In this document: positions 41,522 to 49,248 of the stretch, piece after piece
Layout of the letters: every line of letters begins with the position of its first letter
Position numbering within the stretch: the first letter of the stretch is position 1
Source: Saprospiraceae bacterium
Lineage (GTDB): Bacteria; Bacteroidota; Bacteroidia; Chitinophagales; Saprospiraceae
DNA: 64,000 bases
NCBI GenBank assembly: GCA_016714985.1
Contig: JADKBS010000033.1
Coordinates: forward strand, 3,211-67,210
Direction: 5' to 3'
Notes under the pieces: model-generated
The model's database searches: none
What the model saw: the letters and a program-made list of their open reading frames with translations, nothing else
Told to the model about the DNA's origin: nothing
Program-made: the position numbers and the translations under genes

Positions 41522-44500
41522 CTACCGGGCCAACCGGAAACCTATGCCGTCGTCCCGGTTGACAGCATTGATCCAGAAACGGTTGGCGGAGCGGCAGCCG
41601 ACTGTACTGTCGTTCCAGGACCCGCCACGAACCACTCGGCCATCACCCGAATTCGGTCCTTTTGGATTATTGACGCCGCCTTTTGCCAACTCCTTGTAAT
41701 AGGTTTCCCCGTACCAGTCGCTGCACCATTCATATACGTTTCCGCTCATGTCGAAGGCACCAATTTCGTTTTTCGCCAAGCCGCCTACGACATGGGTTCG
41801 GTAACCTGAATTGCCGTCATACCACGCCACTTTGTCGAGGTCGTCGCCGCCACTGTATTTCGTATGCTTGGATTGGCTTCCACCCCTTGCGGCATATTCC
41901 CATTCTGCCTCAGTGGGCAAGCGATAGTTTTTGGTTGTTTTACCGGAAAGCCATTCGGTGTATGCCACCGCACCGTACCAGGTTACATTGACCACCGGAT
42001 GCTTTTCGTAGCCTTGCTGGGATTCGTAATAGGCAGTAGTTATATCGCCTTGGGAGCGGAAAGCGATTCCCCATTCATCCTCTCCAATCATTTCCTGGCC
42101 TTTATTTGGTCCATTCTTTACGGTTGTCGAACCGTATTCATTTAAGAAAACAGCGTATTCCTCATTCGTCACCTCGTATTTCCCGATGGAAAAATCACCG
42201 AGCGTTACATGGTGGACGGGCTTTTCATTATCCAGGCAATCCCCATCCCGCTTCTCGTCGCAGCCCATCTGGAAGGTGCCGCCTTTCACGAAGACCATTT
42301 CGGGTTCTACGAATTTTCTTATGTCTAGTGAAGCTGTGGTGTCAGCTGGGGTAGGCTTTAGAGGAATGGGCTTAGGAGGGGTGGGCTTTTTGGGTATGCT
42401 GACTGTATCCGCCAGCTCCACCTGCATTTCCACCACAAACATAAAATCCGCTGCCACAGGGCGCAGTTCCCGCACGGTCCTGTGGTAGCCTTTTTTGGTA
42501 AACTCATAACGCCGTTTTTCGCCCAATGGGATTTCCAAATAGACTTTCCCCGAAGGGTCGGTCTTCCCACGATATTTTTTGTAAACCACGGTCACATCCC
42601 GGAGTGGACGTCCCGTCTTGGCAATCGTTACCAACACAGCGATGCGGGGCTTGGCGGCCACTTCATCGTTCCTTGCCAGCAGGGATTGCAGGTTGGGGTA
42701 CATTTGGAGGGTATCGAAAAATAGGCCGTTCGTGCGCTCCCGAATGTTGTTGTAGTACACCAAAGCCGAGTCTTGCTTTTCGTTGTAAAAATGCGAAAGG
42801 CCGATGGCGTGCAGGGCATCCAAGGCTGTATTTTTAAAGGGAACCGCCTTTCGGAAGGAATGCAGAACTGCTTCCCAAGGCATTTTTGAAGATACAGGCC
42901 CGGAGGCAGCCATATCAATTCCATCGAGATACATATCGTATATATACTTGCCTTGATTGAAATACATGCTACCGAGATTGGCTTTTGCAAACCTGTAATC
43001 TGGGCGTAGCACCAATGCTCGCTGGAAATTCTTTTTAGCCAAAAGCACATCACCCCTACTCCTCTCATAGGTTGCCCAATTATTGCGCTTCCCATCATAG
43101 GCTTCCAAGAAGACATTCACCCCCGCATTGTTGTACAGCACCGCAGAGTCCGCCACACATTCTTTTTTCAAAAAATAGGCGTAGAGGTACTCCGCTTGGC
43201 AGCCTCCCTTGGGGTCGTAGGGTGGCTTGGCCCAATTGGCCAATTGTGCAGTGCCGCCAAAATTCCATGCAAATAAGAAAATGAGCAGGAACAACAGGCT
43301 CGTCGCTACCGCCCACCAAAAGTCTTTTGTGAAAAACGGCTTCTCCAGCGGCGTAGGCTTCAGCTTGTTTTCTTCCAAAAACAGTTGGATATCAGGCGTT
43401 TGCGCAGGCTGGTTCGGCTGGTTCGATTGCTGTGCCACTTGGTTCATTTCCCCAAGTCCACGCTGCCCCAGGTGCCGCTCCACGCTTTGGTTCAGTTCCA
43501 GCAGGTGCTTGGGCGTCAGCAAATTGAGCGCCAGCAGTTCCCGAATAGCTGCCTGCATCTCCGGGCTATCGGGCGCCAAGGCGAAGTTTTGCAGCGCCGT
43601 ATTGATTTGGTGCTCGTGGTTGGCATGGCTTCCCTGCACCAGTGTTTCCACCGCTTTCAGCTCGGTCTGCACGGCCTCCCGTGCGAGGCGCTCGGCTTCG
43701 GGGTCGAGTTCCTTGAGGAGTTCTTTGCGCAAGCGGGGCGAAAGGTCGCCCGACAGCAGCCAAGGTATCCGGCTGATTATCAGCAGATTATCGTAGTTCA
43801 CGTCCACGCCCATCGGCTGCAGCGCCCGCCCGATGGCCAAGGTAATGCTCCAATCGGGCTTGGGGTAAACGGCGAGGGCACATACCCAGGTGTAAAGCGC
43901 CGGATGCTGGCTCAGGTAGTCTCGGTGGTCGGCAGCAGTGCGCCAGCGGCGGTAGTTCAGGTCGGTTTCGTGACGCCTGCCTTCGAGCAGCCGCTCGCAC
44001 CAAGAGGCGTAGGTGGGCAGGTCTTCGCCGTCCATGCCCCGTTCGAGGAACTTGATGGCCTCGCCCAAACCCTCCGTGTCGCTGGGGAAAATGGCGAACA
44101 GGCCATGCAGCGCCCCCTCCCGGTAGGTCCACGAGACCACGGGCATGGGGGTGAGCAACAGCCGCTGTTTCCAATGGCCAAAAAAAGCAGCCGCATCGGG
44201 GCGGAGACTGGGGGCGCTTTCTTTCAGCGATTGGTGCGGGTCGAGCAGGCCATGCCCATCGGCCAGCACGATGAGCCGATGGAAGGGGTACAGCCGGGCA
44301 AGCTGGTCGGAGCTGATGCCTTCAGGGAACTGGTCGTTCCAGAAGCGGATAGGCTCGTTCTTGAAATAGAACGCCTCGCCCAGCACCTCCCGCTTTCGCA
44401 GGAAGTCCACGAGGAAGCTGTAGAGTTTTGACTGGTGGCTGCCCGCCGATTGTTCGTCAATCAGGAATAGGTACTCCGACAGTGCGGCATCGGCCTTGCT

Positions 44501-45760
44501 CAGGAGATTGGGAAAGCCGCCCTCGGCAATGGTTTTTTTCAGCGAAGCGGGCACGTCCATGTTCTTGCGGATGCCCTCTTGGCGCTGCCGCAGCACGTCT
44601 GCAAGTCGGTAAAAGGGCGGCTCCATGCGCACATAGCCTTCCTGCGGGCGGAAGGGGATGAAGTAAGGCCCTTTGTCCACAGCCTTGTAGCGTTCTGCCG
44701 CTGCCGTCAGGTCGGGTTTCGCTTCTTCCGGTGGGGGCGGCGGTTTGCGGGTCGCCCATTTTACCCAAAACCAAATGATGGCCAGCCCCAACAGCCCCAT
44801 CAAAATCCAGGTACCCCAGGAGAAGTTCACGATGGCATCCACCCTGTCCCGCATCATGGTTTTGGCGGTGAGGTAGGCTTTGTCCCTCCCGACGCTGATT
44901 CGGTGGGTTTTGGTCACGGAGCAGTCGCCATCGAGTCCGCTGCGGGTGGCGGTGAGGCGCACTTCGAACAGGCCGCTTTTGGTGAATTGATGGGAAACTT
45001 TGTTGCCCGTGGCCGTGGTGCTGTCGCCAAAATCCCAGGCCAATTGGATGTTTTCAGTGTCCGCTAGCTTGGCTTCAAAATGGGCAGTGCCGTTGATTTT
45101 AATTTCCGCTGGCGCAATGATGGTGTCAATCTTTGGCGGCTTGTTGCACAAAATATGGAAAGCAGAGACATGGGAAACGGGCTTGCCAGTCTTTGGGTCA
45201 GTGGCATTCAAGCTGGTGAGCTGTACCTGCCTATCTTGGTTTTCGCCAGCGTTTTTTACCAAATAATGGAGGTCAAACGACTGACTGTCAACGAGTTCGG
45301 GTTGGCCAGTGGCGGTATTGACGATTTCCCAAAGCAGTGCCGAAGAGTCCAAGTTTTCCGAGCGGTTTGTGAAATGGATGGTATCACCGAGGGTCACATT
45401 CAACGGATGCTCGAAATAGACATGCGGGACGAGCGTGTATTCCCTGAAACAAAATTCAATGATTTGCCAAATAAAAAAAACCAACGCCAACGCACTGAAC
45501 AGCCATCGCAACCAGTTGGGCCACCGCTTTTCGACACCCACTTCCGCCGCTGGCATCTCCCAGGGCCGCTGCAATTCCTCCCAGTACCGATCGAACAACT
45601 CATAAAACCGCTCCTGCTCCGCACGGCCTTGTACCAGCACGGGACCCAACAGGAATTTCAGTTTTTCCGGGGATTTCAGGTTCGATTGGCCCGTGCTTTC
45701 CAACACCCGCAGCACCCGCAGCCGCTCCGCCGGGCTGATGGAAAAGCCCGCCAGTTCCAA
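41522..45760 (-). CDS. Giant membrane protein: PKD-like, degenerate vWA, TPR and FGE-sulfatase domains
   Basis: At least 1412 residues. The start is uncertain: TTG 45760 is listed, but the frame is open to about 45830 with good family-like sequence (ITFPLDTFLQRLELAG) and no ATG. Order: helical N-terminus; TM1 (about 82-105); two PKD-like beta domains (about 110-300, AWDFGDSTTATGNKVSHQF); TM2 (about 312-332); a vWA-like domain (about 365-620, LFLIDEQSAG where DxSxS is lost); helical region; TM3 (about 815-835); TPR helices (about 870-1015); a PEGA-like domain (about 1030-1110); and an FGE/SUMF1 domain (about 1150-1412: MVFVKGGTFQMGCDE, RLPTEAEWEYAARGG, RVVRGGSWND). It follows the MoxR gene and ends the locus. 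The FGE fold here is likely a ligand-binding or peptide-modifying module. The function is inferred from context. Confidence 0.82.
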   Translation of the reverse strand: MELAGFSISPAERLRVLRVLESTGQSNLKSPEKLKFLLGPVLVQGRAEQERFYELFDRYWEELQRPWEMPAAEVGVEKRWPNWLRWLFSALALVFFIWQIIEFCFREYTLVPHVYFEHPLNVTLGDTIHFTNRSENLDSSALLWEIVNTATGQPELVDSQSFDLHYLVKNAGENQDRQVQLTSLNATDPKTGKPVSHVSAFHILCNKPPKIDTIIAPAEIKINGTAHFEAKLADTENIQLAWDFGDSTTATGNKVSHQFTKSGLFEVRLTATRSGLDGDCSVTKTHRISVGRDKAYLTAKTMMRDRVDAIVNFSWGTWILMGLLGLAIIWFWVKWATRKPPPPPEEAKPDLTAAAERYKAVDKGPYFIPFRPQEGYVRMEPPFYRLADVLRQRQEGIRKNMDVPASLKKTIAEGGFPNLLSKADAALSEYLFLIDEQSAGSHQSKLYSFLVDFLRKREVLGEAFYFKNEPIRFWNDQFPEGISSDQLARLYPFHRLIVLADGHGLLDPHQSLKESAPSLRPDAAAFFGHWKQRLLLTPMPVVSWTYREGALHGLFAIFPSDTEGLGEAIKFLERGMDGEDLPTYASWCERLLEGRRHETDLNYRRWRTAADHRDYLSQHPALYTWVCALAVYPKPDWSITLAIGRALQPMGVDVNYDNLLIISRIPWLLSGDLSPRLRKELLKELDPEAERLAREAVQTELKAVETLVQGSHANHEHQINTALQNFALAPDSPEMQAAIRELLALNLLTPKHLLELNQSVERHLGQRGLGEMNQVAQQSNQPNQPAQTPDIQLFLEENKLKPTPLEKPFFTKDFWWAVATSLLFLLIFLFAWNFGGTAQLANWAKPPYDPKGGCQAEYLYAYFLKKECVADSAVLYNNAGVNVFLEAYDGKRNNWATYERSRGDVLLAKKNFQRALVLRPDYRFAKANLGSMYFNQGKYIYDMYLDGIDMAASGPVSSKMPWEAVLHSFRKAVPFKNTALDALHAIGLSHFYNEKQDSALVYYNNIRERTNGLFFDTLQMYPNLQSLLARNDEVAAKPRIAVLVTIAKTGRPLRDVTVVYKKYRGKTDPSGKVYLEIPLGEKRRYEFTKKGYHRTVRELRPVAADFMFVVEMQVELADTVSIPKKPTPPKPIPLKPTPADTTASLDIRKFVEPEMVFVKGGTFQMGCDEKRDGDCLDNEKPVHHVTLGDFSIGKYEVTNEEYAVFLNEYGSTTVKNGPNKGQEMIGEDEWGIAFRSQGDITTAYYESQQGYEKHPVVNVTWYGAVAYTEWLSGKTTKNYRLPTEAEWEYAARGGSQSKHTKYSGGDDLDKVAWYDGNSGYRTHVVGGLAKNEIGAFDMSGNVYEWCSDWYGETYYKELAKGGVNNPKGPNSGDGRVVRGGSWNDSTVGCRSANRFWINAVNRDDGIGFRLAR

Positions 45761-45903
45761 CCGTTGCAGGAAGGTGTCGAGTGGGAAGGTGATATTTTGA
45801 TTTGAGTTGTTCAGTGATTTCTTTTGCGTATTGAGAATTGTTCAGCATTAAGGTGACATCTTTTTCCCTGATATCCCCTTCAGATATAGCAGATATTTTA
45901 AAG

Positions 45904-45952
45904 GGAAAAGGTGTAATCTCATGGCAGCCACATTGAGATAACACCTTTTTCC
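45904..45952. terminator. Long hairpin downstream of MoxR gene
   Basis: An 18-bp stem with one mismatch (GGAAAAGGTGTAATCTCA and its partner at 45934-45952) and a 12-nt loop. It lies between the MoxR stop and the large vWA/FGE gene on the same strand. It could end or attenuate transcription between them. The rest of the 45840-46114 gap holds nothing recognisable. Confidence 0.6.
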
Positions 45953-46114
45953 ATTACTATTCTGCTAACAATTTCAAGATGTAGCTGGAAAAAGATGCCA
46001 CCTCATTGCTTACATCATGAATCTTGATTTTCAAAAGCTCTTTCACCTCTAAAATCATCATCAAGCTTTATATTTAGTTGAATTTAGTCGGCCAAATAAA
46101 TTTGGCGACTACAT

Positions 46115-47059
46115 CTAAAACACCCCCTTCACCGCCTCCAAATCCTCCCTTGTTTTCACCAAAATGGACAGGTTGTCGAGCAATTGCGCTCGTTGTTTTG
46201 CATCGGAAGCCTCCATGAAGTTTTGCATTTCGAGGATGCGCAACCATGCCAACAATTCAGCGGTAGCGGGTGGTTTGCGCACGGCCCGTTTGCGCACGGC
46301 GTTGAATTTTTCGAGCAAGGTATTTAGTGTTTGCTCGGTAAAATGGGTGCTACCGCCCAATTGCGTTTTCACGATGTCCCGCAATAAATCGTCCGATGGG
46401 AACGGGATATGGTAAAAAACACAGCGGCGCAGGAAGGCATCGGGCAGGTTTTTTTCCGAATTGCTGGTCATGATGACCACGATATGCCGGTCGTCCGCTT
46501 TGGCCATCGGGTAATTGTCCTGTTCCTTCATGGAAAAACGGTAGTTCTCTATTTCATCCAAAATATCGTTGGTAAAGTCACGGGGCGCTTTGTCAATCTC
46601 ATCAATCAGCACCACCGAGCTTTGCGGCTTGTCGGGGAGCGGGGTACTGAATTTTGAGCCATCCACCACTGCCGGATTGCTGAAAGCAATGGCCTTCCCA
46701 AGCGCTTGAAGCTCAATAAAATCAGCGGTTCTCAGCAATTTTGAGCCTTCGTGTTGCTTGATATTTGCCGCCTGAAAATGCGACAGCGCATCGTAGGTGT
46801 AGAACAAGTCCCGTGCTGCGGAAGTGGTTTTGGTATTGAAAACCAGGGGTTTGTTGGCAAAACTGGAGCTGGGCAATTCCGCCAAATCGAGGGCCACTTT
46901 TTGGGCCAGCTTGGTTTTACCAGTGCCAGGCTCGCCCGTGAGCAACAGCGGCTGCCCCAGTGCAATGGCTACTTCCACGGCATTTTTTAGCGCCTCGTGC
47001 ATGATATAGTCCTGCGGGCGGAATGGTTGGGTGATGCGGGGATGGAGTTGTATTTTCAT
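46115..47059 (-). CDS. MoxR-family AAA+ ATPase
   Basis: 314 residues from ATG 47059 (the frame runs on to 47131, but that part is repeat-like). Walker A is GEPGTGKT (42-49), Walker B VVLIDEIDKA, sensor 1 in IVVIMTSNSEKNLP, and the arginine-finger region DAFLRRCVFYHIPFP. A lid domain follows (about 215-314). MoxR ATPases work as chaperone-like motors on vWA-domain partners. Here the neighbours are an EAD/iSTAND-like protein upstream (43 bp) and a large protein with a vWA-like domain downstream, all on one strand: a three-gene conflict-system arrangement. Confidence 0.92.
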   Translation of the reverse strand: MKIQLHPRITQPFRPQDYIMHEALKNAVEVAIALGQPLLLTGEPGTGKTKLAQKVALDLAELPSSSFANKPLVFNTKTTSAARDLFYTYDALSHFQAANIKQHEGSKLLRTADFIELQALGKAIAFSNPAVVDGSKFSTPLPDKPQSSVVLIDEIDKAPRDFTNDILDEIENYRFSMKEQDNYPMAKADDRHIVVIMTSNSEKNLPDAFLRRCVFYHIPFPSDDLLRDIVKTQLGGSTHFTEQTLNTLLEKFNAVRKRAVRKPPATAELLAWLRILEMQNFMEASDAKQRAQLLDNLSILVKTREDLEAVKGVF

Positions 47060-47102
47060 TTTTTTAAAGGATTGAAGGATTGGAGGATTGAAGTCGCCCA
47101 AC

Positions 47103-48191
47103 TTAGAAAAACTTTTTGTTGTATTCGTCAATCAGTTGTTGGAGCGCCAGCTCCACATCTTCCATATAGTGTTCGCTGGCAGCGCCGAAGTGCTTGTTTC
47201 TAAGTTCTTTCAGTTCACGATTGCCAGGGGCGATGAAACTGTACTTGTTGAACCAAGCGCCGATATCGTTCATGCGCACCATGCCCAATTCTGGAAGCGC
47301 ATTGACCAGGTCGCTCTCTGCCACCATTGCCTCCACTTCCTTATCAATCTGAGAATCTTCCTCCTCGTAAATGATACCGAAGAAAAACAGGTAAGTTGGG
47401 CTGTCTTCCGGCAGCGCAGCGCTGCAAAATTCGGTGATGAACCAGTGGGTAATGGCAGGCGTGACTGTTTTATCCCAGTCCCATTGGCTGATGGCGATGA
47501 AAATACAGACATAATCACTGCTGCCCAAACCTTGCAGCACCGGGCTGTTTTGTTGGAGCCATGCGATGCTTTTTTGGGTGAGCGGGTCGTTTTCGTTTAC
47601 CCGCACGGAGCAGGCAGTGAACAGGTTTTTTAGAATGTTCTGTTTTGTAAATCGTAGGATCCCGGCTCACGTCAAAGGTGATATTGTCGATTTGGAGCGA
47701 CTTCCTACTGGTTTTCAAACCAGGGTTGAGGTAGTCCTGCAATTTGCCTTCGAGGTCGAATGCGATTCGCCGAAATAGGCCCTTGTGGGATTGTAGGTCG
47801 AGGCCGTAGAGGTAGAAAACTGCGACTTTGCAGCTTTTCTTTCCTGAAATAGCTGCTGGAATTTGTCGCTTTGGTCCACCCTGTCGCAGGTGAGGCGATG
47901 GTATTCGTGGAGGCCCCGGCCATAAGAAACATTGGGCTTGAGGTCTTTTGGTTCGAGGCTATCAATAATTTTAGTGAGGCTTGCAGTGACTTGGTTAAAG
48001 ACCAAATTGGCATTTTCAGCAGACACCCGACCCGCCAATTTCTCGGTGTCCATTTGGTTGTAGCGTGCCGCTTGTTGTATCGTTTCGTTGTAGGCACTAG
48101 AAGAAACAAGCAGCATTTGCTTCAACTGTGTGAACAGTTGGGGCAGGTCTTCGACGAGTATTGATTTGAGTTGCTGTTTAAGTTCTTCCAC
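47103..48191 (-). CDS. EAD11-like / iSTAND-like adaptor, split by two frameshifts
   Basis: Three frames (47715-48191, 47515-47742 region, 47103-47606) make one protein of about 362 residues. Residues about 1-85 form an EAD11-like helical module (QLKSILVEDLPQLFTQLKQM, VSAENANLVFNQVTASL). Then a domain of about 270 residues resembles inactive STAND NTPase (iSTAND) adaptors: EYHRLTCDRVDQSDKF, VAVFYLYGLDLQSHKGLFRR, FIAISQWDWDKTVTPAITHW, TYLFFFGIIYEEED, with no Walker A lysine. The breaks are A-runs: one A too few near 47820 and one too many near 47654. It is the first gene of the MoxR/vWA-FGE locus. The module matches those at 19.9, 30.1 and 32.2 kb. Domain naming is from memory of the families, so moderately sure. 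Confidence 0.7.
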
Positions 48192-48284
48192 GAGGAATAG
48201 ATTTACCTTTCAAAGAAGGCGGGCAAGTTACCGCAAAAATTTGAAATGTGACTTCTGTTCCTGAAACGAACACATGGAAGGCCA

Positions 48285-48833
48285 TCAAATCAATCCCCTG
48301 TCCCTCAATAGTTTAGCTTTTAAAATTGCCACCTGCGCCAAGCCATCGGTGATTTCGCCCCGCAGCACCATCTCAACGGCCTCGTCGAGATGAACTCGGC
48401 GGACTTCCAGCTGTTCGGTGTCTTCCGGGTCAGCTTCGCCAAAGGCAAGGTCTTTTGCAACGAAAATCAAGCCCCGCTCGTCGGTGACGGAATTGGAAGT
48501 GTGGATTTCACCGATTTCGAGCCAGGTTTTGGCAGTGATGCCTGTCTCTTCCAGCAGTTCACGCTGCGCCGAAATCAGTGGGGTATCATTGAAACTGCCG
48601 CCACCTTCCGGCACTTCCCAACTGTACCGCTCCAAGGTGTAGCGGTATTGGCCAACCAACCAGGTGCAGCCCTCCTCGTCAATTGGTACGATGGCGATGG
48701 CGATGTTTTTGAAATGCACCATGCCATAGATGCCGGGGTTCCCGTTCGGGTTCAGCACATTGCGATGCGTAACTTGAATCCAAGGGTTGTCATAGACTAA
48801 CTGAATATCGAGGGTCTGCCAAGGGTTTTGCAT
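48285..48833 (-). CDS. Nudix hydrolase, ADP-ribose pyrophosphatase type
   Basis: 182 residues. The Nudix box reads GGSFNDTPLISAQRELLEET: REXXEE is intact, while the first box Glu is Asp. Upstream strands IAIAIVPIDEEGCTWLVGQY and the DPEDTEQLEVRRV end fit NudF/ADP-ribose pyrophosphatase-like enzymes. Cytoplasmic hydrolysis of nucleoside-diphosphate-linked compounds. Because it is next to a conflict locus, a role in NAD or ADP-ribose metabolism of defence is imaginable, but the 94-bp gap holds no sign of coupling; housekeeping is the default. Confidence 0.88.
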   Translation of the reverse strand: MQNPWQTLDIQLVYDNPWIQVTHRNVLNPNGNPGIYGMVHFKNIAIAIVPIDEEGCTWLVGQYRYTLERYSWEVPEGGGSFNDTPLISAQRELLEETGITAKTWLEIGEIHTSNSVTDERGLIFVAKDLAFGEADPEDTEQLEVRRVHLDEAVEMVLRGEITDGLAQVAILKAKLLRDRGLI

Positions 48834-48843
48834 GCGTGGTTTT

Positions 48844-48885
48844 GTGATTCGTGATTCGTGATTCGTGATTCGTGATTCGTGATTT
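48844..48885. repeat. (GTGATTC)6 heptamer array
   Basis: Five exact GTGATTC units and a last GTGATTT lie just upstream of the Nudix start codon (10 bp before ATG 48833 on the coding strand, where they read GAATCAC). Another ATTCGTGATTCG copy is at 49036. Unit number could change by slippage near the translation start. Confidence 0.85.
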
Positions 48886-49078
48886 AGGAGGTTAAGAAAA
48901 ATTATGACGTGGATTTTTTGACGCTGAAGGACGCAGATTTTTTAAGATTTTTTATGCTTTTCCCACCTTCGGTGGAAAGACTGTGTCGCATCAACAGGAA
49001 GAGATTGTACAGATGCATTTTCTCTTAACACCCCAATTCGTGATTCGATTTGCAAATATCAGTCCTGCTAAAAATGAA

Positions 49079-49116
49079 GACAGCCAGCCATTGCGAATAC
49101 GCAATGGCTGGCTGTC
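49079..49116. terminator. Bidirectional terminator downstream of the T9SS repeat protein
   Basis: A perfect 17-bp stem (GACAGCCAGCCATTGCG and its complement) with tetraloop AATA, T-rich on both sides. It lies between the 49249 stop and the Nudix gene. The rest of the 48886-49248 gap holds repeat words and a small TTCC-ACC hairpin near 48965; I see no gene. Confidence 0.8.
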
Positions 49117-49156
49117 ATTTTATACTTTGGAGCGCCAGGTTTGGCCATTTTAAATT

Positions 49157-49221
49157 GCTGTTGGCCTTTAGTTATTGGCTGTTGGCCAAAAGCTAAAGGC
49201 CAACAGCAAATGGCCAACAGC
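49157..49221. repeat. Mirrored GCTGTTGGCC word pair
   Basis: GCTGTTGGCC at 49157 and 49178 is mirrored by GGCCAACAGC at 49198 and 49212, with related words on both sides. It forms alternative hairpins in the gap after the T9SS repeat protein. Confidence 0.75.
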
Positions 49222-49248
49222 ATAAAGGGAGTGGCTGTTGGTACTTGA

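Noticed and set aside
43385..44431. A 348-codon open frame on the plus strand
   Set aside because: Antisense to the GC-rich vWA-like part of the giant membrane protein; no recognisable domain and no start site context.
26890..47059. vWA gene at 26.9 kb and MoxR gene at 46.1 kb as one system
   Set aside because: They are 18 kb apart with unrelated genes between; the MoxR has a vWA-like neighbour of its own.
48285..48833. Nudix hydrolase as part of the conflict locus
   Set aside because: It has a leader repeat of its own, no overlap, and a sequence typical of housekeeping ADP-ribose pyrophosphatases.
48844..48885. CRISPR array
   Set aside because: Units are 7 bp with no spacers and no cas genes nearby; it is a simple tandem repeat.
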